Assembly (NCBI RefSeq): GCF_011388215.1 | Contig: NZ_CP049989.1 | Coordinates: 186,001 to 250,000, forward strand | Length of the DNA: 64,000 nucleotides | Direction of reading: 5' to 3' | Source of the DNA: Hydrogenophaga crocea | GTDB taxonomy: Bacteria; Pseudomonadota; Gammaproteobacteria; Burkholderiales; Burkholderiaceae_C | Part shown: in pieces, positions 25,601-33,983 of the stretch | Position numbering within the stretch: position 1 is the first letter of the stretch | Layout: each line of letters starts with the position of its first letter | Translations under genes and position numbers: made by a program | The notes under the pieces: generated by a model | Told to the model about the DNA's origin: nothing | Databases searched by the model: none | What the model saw: only the letters and a program-made list of their open reading frames with translations

Positions 25601-26146
25601 GGCACGACTGAACCCTTCTCAGGCAGAAGTTAGTGAGCGTAAACGTATGGTCTGTTGCAGACCTTAAAAAAAAAGCGCGCGCACGCGGGCGCGCGCGCAA
25701 AAAAGGAAATTTGCCGTTTGAGTTTGCAAGCGGTACCCCGTGTCCACGCTTTTGTTGAGGACGCATTTTTGTGCAGCACCGCAAAAATTTAGATCTGTGA
25801 GATCGGTGATGGCAGGCTCTCTTGATTCGCTTCGAACTAGGCCTTGTCACTTTTTTCAAGATGCCCCACAAAGCCACCAGATCGAGCTACGAAGCCTTCC
25901 TCGCCGATGTATGTGGTTGGGGTGAGGGCTGATGCTTTACCCAGCTTAGGCTCGTCCCTCGCACGTACGTCTACTGCCTTTAGCGATCCCCAGGACCAGT
26001 GGTCAGATCTTCGGCGCCCCTTTTTGCTCTTTCTCTCCCATTCGTCGGTCTTGTCTGCCGTGGGTCCTATGTTTCGCTGACATTCTTGGCTCGGTGCGGA
26101 TAGCGTGGCCTTGAGGTAACGGATGAGCGCGGACAGTCAGTGAGCC
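25601..26146. other. Non-coding stretch with GC-alternating tract, no gene seen
   Basis: No supported gene lies here. The notable element is the purine/pyrimidine alternating tract within 25673-25701, with A-runs on both sides. Short open frames (25740-25925, 25844-26080) lack ribosome sites and protein-like composition. Confidence 0.5.
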
Positions 26147-26162
26147 TGCGGTTCCCCCGAAG

Positions 26163-26390
26163 GGAGGAACCGCAGGAGGAACCGCAGGAGGAACCGCAGG
26201 AGGAACCGCAGGAGGAACCGCAGGAGGAACCGCAGGAGGAACCGCAGGAGGAACCGCAGGAGGAACCGCAGGAGGAACCGCAGGAGGAACCGCAGGAGGA
26301 ACCGCAGGAGGAACCGCAGGAGGAACCGCAGGAGGAACCGCAGGAGGAACCGCAGGAGGAACCGCAGGAGGAACCGCAGGAGGAACCGCA
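26163..26390. repeat. Nineteen perfect tandem copies of a 12-bp unit
   Basis: GGAGGAACCGCA repeats exactly 19 times (228 bp) with no mismatch that I can see. An inverted, 11/12 copy (TGCGGTTCCCCC, 26147-26158) precedes it, so the array begins with a hairpin. It ends one base before the terminal repeat of the IS at 26392. The unit length is a multiple of three, so several frames are open through it, giving low-complexity strings (Glu-Glu-Pro-Gln on the plus strand); I do not regard these as genes. Confidence 0.9.
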
Positions 26391-26418
26391 GTGAAGTCCC
26401 CTCGAATTCCTGAGCCAG

Positions 26419-27247
26419 TCAGAAGTAGAGGTTGGGGAACAGTTTGACACGGTACTCGACCGGAGGGATTCGGCCGAGGGCTTCATGGGGACGATGGTGG
26501 TTGTAGCGGTGCAGCCAGTCGGCCGTCATGTCACGGACTTCCTGCAGGCTGTCGAATACGTAGCAGTCCAGCACCTCGGTGCGGTAGGTCTTGTTGAATC
26601 GTTCGACATAGGCGTTCTGCGTGGGCTTGCCAGGTTGGATGTGCTGCAGGGCGATGCCCTTGCTCTGAGCCCACTGGGCCAGCGCGTGGGCGATGAACTC
26701 CGGCCGTTGTCCAGGCGATCGACAGCGGCGCACCTCGCACCTCCACCAACTCGTTGAGCGCCCGGATGACGCGCGCAGCAGGCAAAGCTGGTGTCGACCT
26801 CGATGCGCAGGCCCTCGCGGTTGAACTCGTCGATGACGTTAAAGGTTCTGAAGCGCCGCCCTGACCACAGCGCATCGGCCATAAAGTCGCAGCTCCATCC
26901 CTGGTTGGGCTGGCCTGCGGCGTGCAGGGCTGTTTGATGCGCGCAGGCAGGCGCTTTTGCCCCGCCTGGGCAAGTTCAGCCGCAGCTCGCGGTACACGCG
27001 CCACAGCACCGTCTTGCCCCAGGGCTTGCCTTGGTGGCGGGCGCTGTCGTACAGCAGCCCAAAGCCGTGGCGCGGGTTCAGTGCCATGTAGGCCTGGATG
27101 AAGGTGATGACCCCGGAGTCGTCGCGTGCAACGGGTCGGTATCGCAGCGTGGAGCGGGCGATGCCGCTGGCCTGGCAAGCACGTCGCGTCGCTCGCTCAT
27201 GCCGTGCTCGTCCACGAGCGCGCGCACGACCAGCTCACGACGCTCCG
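26419..27247 (-). pseudogene. IS3-family transposase OrfB, frameshifted
   Basis: This is the OrfB integrase of the IS. Compared with the intact copy it has single-base losses near 26702, 26718, 26925 and 26951, one base gained near 26780, and a five-base gain near 27184. The reading frame is therefore split into several pieces, although each DDE-domain segment is still recognisable (for example [12 protein letters not shown] near the C-terminus). Substitutions are almost absent, so the breaks are very recent or are sequencing errors. Confidence 0.8.
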
Positions 27248-27250
27248 GGG

Positions 27251-27517
27251 TCAGAGCTTTCGGTCAACGACGTCCTTGAGCGCGTGGTGCATGAGCGCCA
27301 GGTCGGCGTACATGCGTTTGAGCTTGGCGTTCTCATCTTGCAGTTGGCGCAGCTGCGCTAGATGCGAGACCGTCATGCCCGAGAACTGGCTCTTCCACTT
27401 GTAGTACGTCGGCTCGCTCACGCCGTGCTTCCTGCACGTCTCGCCGACCTTCGCACCCAGCTCGACCTCCTTGAGGATGCCGACTATCTGCGCTTCGCTG
27501 AATCTGGATTTCTTCAT
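27251..27517 (-). CDS. IS3-family transposase OrfA
   Basis: An 88-aa DNA-binding protein: [20 protein letters not shown] is the standard IS3 OrfA start with its helix-turn-helix ([19 protein letters not shown]). A leucine-rich helix follows ([20 protein letters not shown]), used for multimerisation. It is identical to the OrfA at 49380-49646. Active transposase in this family is made by frameshifting into OrfB, which is broken here. Confidence 0.92.
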   Translation of the reverse strand: MKKSRFSEAQIVGILKEVELGAKVGETCRKHGVSEPTYYKWKSQFSGMTVSHLAQLRQLQDENAKLKRMYADLALMHHALKDVVDRKL

Positions 27518-27738
27518 GTAGAGACTCCGTCTGGGGGAATTCTCTACTTCCGGGTGGTTCAGGTTTTCAGGGGGACTTCAAGCGCACCTACACATGGATA
27601 TCCTGAGCAGGTGCTGTCAATTCGTCAATCACAGATCTCCCAGGAATCTGAAAGATGTGCCGTGCTAGATCAGCGCATGAGTTTGACCTAGACTGCTTGA
27701 GCCATCTCTTCGCTTTGCATTCTTAACGGGTCAAGACC

Positions 27739-28362
27739 ATGCCACTATTCGCTAGTACCCTTCAATCTCTCCAGCAAGCTGGTCAGGCTATTCACGATAG
27801 CCGAGAACAGCTTAAGGCAGAGGTGGCTCGCCACACCGAACGGCTCGTCTCAGCCATGGCAAGTCAGCCACTGGCGCCTGGCGTCGACAGCGCTTTCGCC
27901 CAGGTAAAGCAAGTGGCAAGGCTCCATCAGGAACTTCAAGCCCTAGAGGGTCAGCTGCTCACCATCTACCAGGCCGCTGAACAGATCAAAGGCGAAGAGA
28001 TTCAGGTGATCGAGGCACTTCCGCATCGACGCTCGCGAGTCGAATCGGCTACCTCGACGGCTGAGGATGCTTGCCTGGTAGCCCATCCTGGCCCTCGCAA
28101 GTCCCGCAAAGCTCCACCAGCCAAAGAGACTCAAATGCACCGCGCGTCAAAGCGACGAGGCGGTCGGGTCAGTGCTAACGACGAAAAGGTCTTAAAGGCT
28201 CTACGCCGCTTGTTGAAGGTGCATAAGGGGGAGCCACTTTCTCAGTCACAGATCGCGAGTGAGGCGGACATTCCGGTAGGCTCAATCGCAGCCTCCATCA
28301 AGAGGCTCTTAGAAGTTAGGCGCGTGATACAGGTCGAGCGTGGCATGTACCAAATGACCTGA
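27739..28362 (+). CDS. Hypothetical protein with C-terminal winged-helix-like segment
   Basis: A 207-aa protein that I do not recognise. Residues 1-95 are predicted coiled helix (LHQELQALEGQLLTIYQAAE). A basic, Pro/Ser-rich linker follows (about 100-145), then a C-terminal region (KVLKALRRLLKVHKGEPLSQ, then SQIASEADIPVGSIAASIKR, then LLEVRRVIQVERG) that reads like a winged helix. This suggests a DNA-binding protein. It sits alone between IS copy 1 and the acyl-CoA cluster. The C-terminal arrangement loosely resembles that of the DUF3489-like protein at 43112. Confidence 0.65.
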   Translation: MPLFASTLQSLQQAGQAIHDSREQLKAEVARHTERLVSAMASQPLAPGVDSAFAQVKQVARLHQELQALEGQLLTIYQAAEQIKGEEIQVIEALPHRRSRVESATSTAEDACLVAHPGPRKSRKAPPAKETQMHRASKRRGGRVSANDEKVLKALRRLLKVHKGEPLSQSQIASEADIPVGSIAASIKRLLEVRRVIQVERGMYQMT

Positions 28363-28540
28363 GTGTCAGTTTTGCCGATGCACTGAATTTTCGGGTGAGC
28401 GACGTCGCTGGAGGATTCGTCGCTACCAAGGTCGATTGAGAGCCCTTAAAAGTTACTGGCGACGTCGAAAAAACGGAATGAGTATGCGCAAGAGTCGCTC
28501 AAACGACTGGTACTTGCGCATGATCTAGACCTCAGTCGCT

Positions 28541-29773
28541 TCAAGCTTTTGCGTGTTTCCGATCGACAAGCGTTGGATCGCCCTCAGCGAGTTGGCCTAT
28601 CTCCAGCCATTCGATGTTATCCAGCTTGAGCCGGGTTACCTGCTTGAAGGAGTCCATTAAGTGGTCTTCCACATCGGCCGGTATGCCTGTCGGCTTGAGC
28701 TCTGCGCGCAATGTCATGGTCTCTCTGTGGCCTTGCGCCTCCACGACAAGCTGCACACGGCTGAGTGCTGGTACGCGACTGAGCACTTCCTCAATGTTGC
28801 GAGGATAGACAAACACCTCGCGTACTTTGACACCCTGGCCAACGCGACCCTGCAGAAGGCCAATTCGGTCAACGAGGCCGTCATCTGTCTGGCTCAACGC
28901 CTGGGCGACGTCGCCTGTGCCGAATCGAATCAATGGCCACCCGCTCTCCAGGGTCGTAACCACTATCTCGCCGGTGCTGCCGATCGGCAGGGGTTCGCCC
29001 GACACTGGGTCGCACACCTGCACCATGCGCTCAGGGTGGATGCGGTACCCCTCTAGTCCATCTTCTTCGTAACCGATGAGACCAAAGTCACCGGTGGCAT
29101 AGGCGGAGAACGTGTCGATGGCATAGCGCTGCTCAAGATCGCGTCGCTTCTGCATCCAGTTGCCCATTTCCCCGCCCAGCATGGCGTTCTTGACGCGCCA
29201 GTCACGAGGCAATTCGCAGCCCATGCGTTCCAAGGTTTCGGTCAAGGTAATGAAGAAGCTGGTTGACGCACAAATGCAGGTGATGCCCAACTCCAGGATG
29301 AGTTGGGCTTGCTGTTCAGCGCCGCCCGGACCGCAAGGGATGACCGTGGCCCCGGTAGATGCGATGCCTTGGTCGAGCAAAAGGCCAGCGGGCACAAGGT
29401 GGTACGACCAGGTGTTCAGCACGCGATCGCCGGGTCCGATACCCGCTTGACGAAAGACCTGTGCGAAGCCGCGCCCACTGACGTCGCTTGAAAATTCAGG
29501 CTCATAGATTGGACCCGGTGATACAAAGATGCGTCGAATGTCGCGTTCGTCTGCGGCCAGGAACCCGCCAAAAGGGGGGTGCGCTCGTTGGAGGGCGAGG
29601 AGTTGGTCTTTGGTCGTGACGGGAAGACGGGCAAGATCACTGGCGCCGTGCAAGTTGGCCGGCTCTATGGCCGCCCGTTCAAAAATGGCCCGTATGGCTG
29701 GAGCTTGTCGGTAAGCGTCGGTTTGAATGCGCTGAAGCGCTGCGAATCGGTTGGAGCGTGGGGACGTGGTCAT
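28541..29773 (-). CDS. Phenylacetate-CoA ligase-like protein with altered P-loop
   Basis: A 410-aa ANL-superfamily protein of the PaaK type (short, about 430 aa). FSAYATGDFGLIGYEEDGLE and GEIVVTTLESGWPLIRFGTGD are clear PaaK features, as is the C-terminal GVKVREVFVYPRNIEEVL hinge. Where PaaK has an SSGTTGxPT-type phosphate loop, this protein has SPGPIYEP (85-92), lacking the Ser/Thr/Gly cluster. It may therefore be a subfamily with another chemistry. It follows the divergent enoyl-CoA hydratase gene by 15 bp, same strand, forming a two-gene operon. Confidence 0.75.
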   Translation of the reverse strand: MTTSPRSNRFAALQRIQTDAYRQAPAIRAIFERAAIEPANLHGASDLARLPVTTKDQLLALQRAHPPFGGFLAADERDIRRIFVSPGPIYEPEFSSDVSGRGFAQVFRQAGIGPGDRVLNTWSYHLVPAGLLLDQGIASTGATVIPCGPGGAEQQAQLILELGITCICASTSFFITLTETLERMGCELPRDWRVKNAMLGGEMGNWMQKRRDLEQRYAIDTFSAYATGDFGLIGYEEDGLEGYRIHPERMVQVCDPVSGEPLPIGSTGEIVVTTLESGWPLIRFGTGDVAQALSQTDDGLVDRIGLLQGRVGQGVKVREVFVYPRNIEEVLSRVPALSRVQLVVEAQGHRETMTLRAELKPTGIPADVEDHLMDSFKQVTRLKLDNIEWLEIGQLAEGDPTLVDRKHAKA

Positions 29774-29788
29774 GGGGCGGCCTGTGGA

Positions 29789-30571
29789 TCACTTGCCGGT
29801 GAAACGCGGCGCACGTTTTCCCTGGAAGGCCTCCAGTCCTTCCTGAAGGTCAGCGCTGAAAGCATGAACTTCTGACGCCAGAAGCTCCAAGCGAAGTGCC
29901 GTGTCCTCTGGTTGGTCGAGCCCGTCGTCAACCAGTGCCTTCATGCGCTGAAGGCCCAGGGGACTCTTGGTGGCAATGGTGTCTGCCACCTTCTGGGTCG
30001 CCGCAGCGAGTTGCGCGTCGTCCACGACTTGATTCACCAACCCGGCCTCCCGCATGTCCTCGGCTGAAACGAACTCCCCGGTGTAGAGGAGGTACTTGGC
30101 ACGCGTCGGGCCAATTACACGGGGGAGGCGCACCGAGCCGCCACCGCCGGGAAGCAGGCCGTAGTTGGCGTGCGCATCGCCAATCTTTGCACTTTGGGCT
30201 GCGATAACCAGGTCGCAGCACAGCACCAACTCCAGGCCGCCAGCGAGGGTAATGCCGTTCAGTGCGGCAATCACAGGCTTGGGGAACCGGTCCAGGCGGT
30301 TCATGGTCCGCAGGACACCCGCGAGAAAGGCGCTCGTGCCGTGCTCGCCCAACTGACCTCGTACGTACTTGAGGTCCGCCCCAGCGCAGAAGGCGCGGCC
30401 GGTGCCGGTGAGAACAACGGTCATTACGTCGGCGCGCTCGAGCGCCTGGTCCAGGGCTGTGTCGATGGCTTGGAGGACTTCTGGCGTGAGCGAGTTCATT
30501 GCATCCGGGCGGTTCAGGCGGATCCAAAGAGATCGATTCCGGACTTCGGTAACCACCACTGAATCTGACAT
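29789..30571 (-). CDS. Enoyl-CoA hydratase/isomerase family protein
   Basis: A 260-aa crotonase-family enzyme. GRAFCAGADLKYVRGQ (oxyanion hole 1) and GITLAGGLELVLCCDLVIAA (oxyanion hole 2) are intact, and NYGLLPGGGGSVRLPRVIG covers the second catalytic region. The start at MSDSVVVTE (30571) has a good AGGAG-type site; the frame is open further into the regulatory region. It probably hydrates an enoyl-CoA in the acyl-CoA pathway encoded across this cluster. It is divergent from the racemase gene at 30702. Confidence 0.85.
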   Translation of the reverse strand: MSDSVVVTEVRNRSLWIRLNRPDAMNSLTPEVLQAIDTALDQALERADVMTVVLTGTGRAFCAGADLKYVRGQLGEHGTSAFLAGVLRTMNRLDRFPKPVIAALNGITLAGGLELVLCCDLVIAAQSAKIGDAHANYGLLPGGGGSVRLPRVIGPTRAKYLLYTGEFVSAEDMREAGLVNQVVDDAQLAAATQKVADTIATKSPLGLQRMKALVDDGLDQPEDTALRLELLASEVHAFSADLQEGLEAFQGKRAPRFTGK

Positions 30572-30627
30572 GTCTTCTCCTTTAGAGGCGTACTTAGGGT
30601 TCCCTCGATTCTTTCTTTTGACTATCG

Positions 30628-30687
30628 GGTAAGTAACTCGGTGATTTCCCTTACCAATCAGCAAATCAACTTACCGTAGAGTAAAAA
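30628..30687. promoter_or_regulatory. Divergent control region with TTAC/GTAA operators
   Basis: Between the divergent hydratase and racemase genes lie an inverted repeat GGTAAG...CTTACC (about 30629-30656) and, at 30668-30687, a copy of the palindrome seen at 31808, of which the right half (TAGAGTAAAA) is exact and the left half degenerate. The site ends 14 bp before the racemase ATG. It is a likely binding place for the TetR-type regulator at 42187. Confidence 0.55.
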
Positions 30688-30701
30688 CCAAAGGAGTTGC
30701 T

Positions 30702-31781
30702 ATGAAGTCATCTAGCGAAGGCGGTCGTCTACCGTTGGCGGGAGTCAAGGTGGTGGAGTTCGAGGGAATCGGTCCAGGCCCCTTGGCGGGCCTTCACCTG
30801 GTACAGCTAGGCGCGAGCGTCACCCTGGTCGCCCGCCCCGGTCGAGGGGCTCTGCCACCAGAAATGACCCCGCCAACCGATAGCTTGATCAACCGCGGCA
30901 AGCACCGCGTCACGCTGAACCTGAAGACGCCACGAGACCAAGCGATTGCCATGGACTTGATCGCCCAAAGTGATGCCTTGATTGAAGGCAATCGACCGGG
31001 GGTGATGGAACGGTTAGGTCTTGGGCCTAAAGACTGCGCCAAGGTAAACCCCCGCCTCGTCTACGGCCGCATGACGGGCTGGGGACAGGATGGCCCGCTG
31101 GCCCAAGCTGCCGGCCACGACATGAACTACGTGGCACTGACCGGACTGATGTCTCTGACGGAGACACCCGGCCATCCACCGATCTTGCCCCCCACGGTCT
31201 TGGGGGATGCGGCAGGGGCCTTGGGTCTGACGATGGGAATCGTCGCCGGGCTGTTCGCCGCGAGAAATGGCGAAGGGCAGGGCTGCGTCGTCGACGGAGC
31301 GATTGTGGATGTGCTCGCGCTTCTCGCGCCTCTGGTTCAGCTTTTACGCAAGGGAGGCGCCCTGGAAGGGGTGGAGCCCAGCGTGTTTCATGACTCACCG
31401 TTCTATGACCGCTATCGGTGTGCGGACGGTCGATACATCACGGTGGGCGCTATCGAGCCTCCGTTCTATGCGCTTCTTCTGGAAAAGATGGGGCTGTCGG
31501 ATGTGGATCCCGCTCACCAGATGAACAGGGCGTCGTGGCCGGCACTGAAGGTCCGACTGGCTGAGGCATTTGCGTCGAAGTCAAGCCGCCATTGGACTAG
31601 GGAACTGGAGGGCACGGATGCTTGCTTCGCGCCCGTCCTCACCTTGGGAGAGGCGGCGAGGCATCCCCACAACGCCAGTCGTGGCTTGTATCGCCTGACC
31701 TCCGATGGCGACGTCGAGACGGCGCGGGGATTGCGCTTCCTGCCCCTGGTTGAACGGGGCCATTTGGAGTCATCCCAATGA
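30702..31781 (+). CDS. Alpha-methylacyl-CoA racemase / CaiB-BaiF family protein
   Basis: A 359-aa class III CoA-transferase-fold protein. AGHDMNYVALTGLMSLT and VLGDAAGALGLTMGIVAGLF correspond to the His and Asp active-site blocks of alpha-methylacyl-CoA racemase (GHDxNYxAL, then an Asp in the next block). Racemase is therefore more likely than CoA transfer. A racemase suggests that the substrate chain carries a 2-methyl branch whose configuration must be corrected before dehydrogenation. A strong AAGGAG site precedes the ATG at 30702, and a putative operator lies upstream. Confidence 0.8.
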   Translation: MKSSSEGGRLPLAGVKVVEFEGIGPGPLAGLHLVQLGASVTLVARPGRGALPPEMTPPTDSLINRGKHRVTLNLKTPRDQAIAMDLIAQSDALIEGNRPGVMERLGLGPKDCAKVNPRLVYGRMTGWGQDGPLAQAAGHDMNYVALTGLMSLTETPGHPPILPPTVLGDAAGALGLTMGIVAGLFAARNGEGQGCVVDGAIVDVLALLAPLVQLLRKGGALEGVEPSVFHDSPFYDRYRCADGRYITVGAIEPPFYALLLEKMGLSDVDPAHQMNRASWPALKVRLAEAFASKSSRHWTRELEGTDACFAPVLTLGEAARHPHNASRGLYRLTSDGDVETARGLRFLPLVERGHLESSQ

Positions 31782-31807
31782 GGGTTTACCCCTCTCAAAT
31801 TTTTTTA

Positions 31808-31827
31808 GTTTTACTCTAGAGTAAAAC
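31808..31827. promoter_or_regulatory. Perfect 20-bp palindromic operator
   Basis: GTTTTACTCTAGAGTAAAAC is perfectly self-complementary and lies between the racemase and thiolase-like genes, 63 bp before the latter's ATG. A half-conserved copy lies upstream of the racemase (30668-30687). The form and spacing suit a TetR-family dimer pair, and the only such regulator nearby is at 42187. Confidence 0.75.
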
Positions 31828-31890
31828 AAATGCACGGCAGGTAAACATGATTCTGGCTGCCGGCTTTCAACAGACATCAGGAGACCGAAC

Positions 31891-33129
31891 ATGAATGACA
31901 TCTACGTGATTGGGGTTGGCATGACGCCGTTTGGCCGACACCTCGACCTGGACATGAAGGCGCTCACCAGGCAGGCGGTGGAGGCAGCCATCGCGGATGC
32001 CGGTGTGCAGAAGGAGCAGTTGGAAGCGGCCTTCTTTGGCAACACTTCGCAAGGACACATGGAAGGGCAGCACATGATTCGCGGGCAGATTGCCTTGCGC
32101 GCCATGGGCATTGGTCGAATTCCAGTGGTGAACATTGAGAACGCCTGCGCCAGTGGCTCCTCTGCGTTTGCGCTGGCGTGTAGCCACTTGAAGTCCGGTG
32201 CGGGCGATGTCGCTCTCGCAGTGGGAACCGAGAAGATGTTCTCCACCGACAAGGCGCGAATGTTTTCCGTGTTTGACAGTGCCTGGGATATCTCTCGTGC
32301 ACACGAGATTCGAGATTCCCTCATGAGACTGGGCCGAGACGTGACAGTGCCCGAAGGAACGACCTCGCCCAAGCCTTACAGCGTCTTCATGGATGTGTAT
32401 GCCGCTTTCGCGCGCTCGCACATGCGCACGTTCGGCACGACGCAGCGGCAGCTCGCGGCCGTGGCTGCCAAGAACCACGCCCACTCGGTGCACAACCCAC
32501 TTTCTCAATATCGAGTGGCCTACACCATCGACGAGATCCTGGCGGCGCCACCCATCACCTATCCGCTGACTTTGCCTATGTGTTCGCCCATCTCTGATGG
32601 CGCGGCGGCTGCGATCTTGTGCACAGGCGAGGCCCTCAAGCGCCTCAACTTGGACGCCCGGCGAGCGATCCGCGTGTTGGCCACGGTGGTGCAAAGCGGC
32701 TCAGATCGCGAAGAGTCGGATTACCGCTCGCACTGCACGGCGCTGGCCGCCAAGAAGGCCTACGACCTGGCGGGCGTCGGAGCTGCAGATATCTCAGTGG
32801 CTGAGGTCCATGACGCTACCGCCATGGGCGAAATCATCCAGTCCGAGAACCTTGGCTTCTGCGAGTTCGGCATGGGAGGCGTCATCGCGGAGCGAGGTGA
32901 CACAAGCCTCGGAGGGCGGATTCCGATCAACCCGTCTGGAGGTCTGGAGTCCAAAGGGCACCCTGTCGGGGCTACTGGGCTTGCACAGATTCACGAGCTG
33001 GTTACTCAGCTGCGAGGGGAGGCGGGGAAGCGCCAGGTTGAAGGCGCTCGACTTGCGCTCGCCGAGAACGGCGGTGGCCTGGAAGGCATTGAAGAAGCGG
33101 TGGCCTGCATCACGATCCTTGGCCGCTGA
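31891..33129 (+). CDS. Thiolase-fold protein (SCP2/lipid-transfer-type), atypical active site
   Basis: A 412-aa thiolase-superfamily protein. NACASG (84-89, nucleophile C86) and GHPVGATG (356-363, H357) are intact. Two features are unusual: the SCP2-type HDCF motif reads HDAT (307-310), losing its Cys, and the late CxGGG site reads ENGGG (392-396). With one catalytic Cys missing, degradative thiolysis is doubtful; a retro-aldol-like lyase or Claisen-type role is possible. SCP2-like lyases usually have a DUF35 partner, which is absent here. The ATG follows a CAGGAG site. Confidence 0.8.
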   Translation: MNDIYVIGVGMTPFGRHLDLDMKALTRQAVEAAIADAGVQKEQLEAAFFGNTSQGHMEGQHMIRGQIALRAMGIGRIPVVNIENACASGSSAFALACSHLKSGAGDVALAVGTEKMFSTDKARMFSVFDSAWDISRAHEIRDSLMRLGRDVTVPEGTTSPKPYSVFMDVYAAFARSHMRTFGTTQRQLAAVAAKNHAHSVHNPLSQYRVAYTIDEILAAPPITYPLTLPMCSPISDGAAAAILCTGEALKRLNLDARRAIRVLATVVQSGSDREESDYRSHCTALAAKKAYDLAGVGAADISVAEVHDATAMGEIIQSENLGFCEFGMGGVIAERGDTSLGGRIPINPSGGLESKGHPVGATGLAQIHELVTQLRGEAGKRQVEGARLALAENGGGLEGIEEAVACITILGR

Positions 33130-33161
33130 CCCGAAGAACAAAGAACGAAGTAGGAGACAAC

Positions 33162-33920
33162 ATGGACATTCAAAACGTGGTGGCACTCGTCACCGGAGCG
33201 GGCTCGGGTTTGGGCTTGGCCACCTGCCAGGCGCTGGTGAAGGCGGGCGCCAAGGTGATGGCGGTGGACGTCGATGAGGAGCGCTTGGTCAACAGCGTGC
33301 TGCCGCTGGGACCCAATGTTCGCATTCAGCGGGTCGACGTGTCCAACGACGCTGAGGTGAAGGCCGCCGTCGACTTTGCGGTTCAGGCATTTGGGTCGCT
33401 GCAGGTGGCGGTGAACTGTGCCGGCATTCTTGGGCCGTGCAAGACCTTGAGCAAAGGTGAGTTGTTCCCCCTTTCGCTCTGGAACCAGGTCATTGCCGTC
33501 AACCTCACTGGCACGTTTAACGTGATCCGACACGCGAGCCTGGCGATGTCGCGCAACACAGCCAACGACGACGGCGAGCGAGGTGTGATCGTGAACACCT
33601 CTTCCGGTGCAGCTTGGCAGGGTCAGATGGGGCAAGCAGCCTACAGCGCCACGAAGGCAGGGGTGATGGGGTTGACGCTGCCCGTCTCACGTGACCTGGC
33701 GCAGCACGGCGTGCGGGTTGTTTCCATTGCACCGGGCCTGTTCGAGACGGGCATGTCAGCAGGTATGCCGCCCAAGGTCTCACAAGGGCTGATCGACCAC
33801 TCGATTCTCTTCCCGCATCGCATGGGGCGACCGCAGGAGTTCGCTTCACTGGTTCAACACATCGTCGAGAACGCGTACTTTAACGCCACGACCATCAGCC
33901 TGGATGCGGGTACTCGCTGA
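33162..33920 (+). CDS. Short-chain dehydrogenase, probable 3-hydroxyacyl-CoA dehydrogenase
   Basis: A 252-aa classical SDR: TGAGSGLGLATC (about 11-22), VDV (60s, second nucleotide Asp), CAGILG, NTSSGAAWQGQMG with the Ser and YSATKAG with the Tyr/Lys pair. Its pattern is that of type-2 3-hydroxyacyl-CoA dehydrogenases (17-beta-HSD10 group), fitting a beta-oxidation step between hydratase and thiolase. It starts 32 bp after the thiolase-like stop with a GGAG site. Confidence 0.85.
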   Translation: MDIQNVVALVTGAGSGLGLATCQALVKAGAKVMAVDVDEERLVNSVLPLGPNVRIQRVDVSNDAEVKAAVDFAVQAFGSLQVAVNCAGILGPCKTLSKGELFPLSLWNQVIAVNLTGTFNVIRHASLAMSRNTANDDGERGVIVNTSSGAAWQGQMGQAAYSATKAGVMGLTLPVSRDLAQHGVRVVSIAPGLFETGMSAGMPPKVSQGLIDHSILFPHRMGRPQEFASLVQHIVENAYFNATTISLDAGTR

Positions 33921-33983
33921 TGGTCCAGTCCCTCCAAAGAACGAACTGAACCTGTCACTGGGACTGACCGCAAAGGAGTTTCC

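Larger units (their letters stand above)
26392..27580 (-). mobile_element. IS3-family element, copy 1 (OrfB broken)
   Basis: A 1189-bp element bounded by TGAAGTCCCCTCGAATTCCTG and, inverted at the right, TGAAGTCCCCCTGAAAACCTG. It carries orfA and a frameshifted orfB on the minus strand. It is nearly identical to 48523-49709: I count one substitution and six small indels. No target-site duplication is visible (left flank ends CAG, right begins AGC). Confidence 0.9.

Noticed and set aside
26140..26394. Open frame reading Glu-Glu-Pro-Gln repeats on the plus strand, and Ser-Ser-Cys-Gly on the minus strand, across the tandem array
   Set aside because: The 12-bp unit is a multiple of three, so several frames are open by construction; no ribosome site and no protein context.
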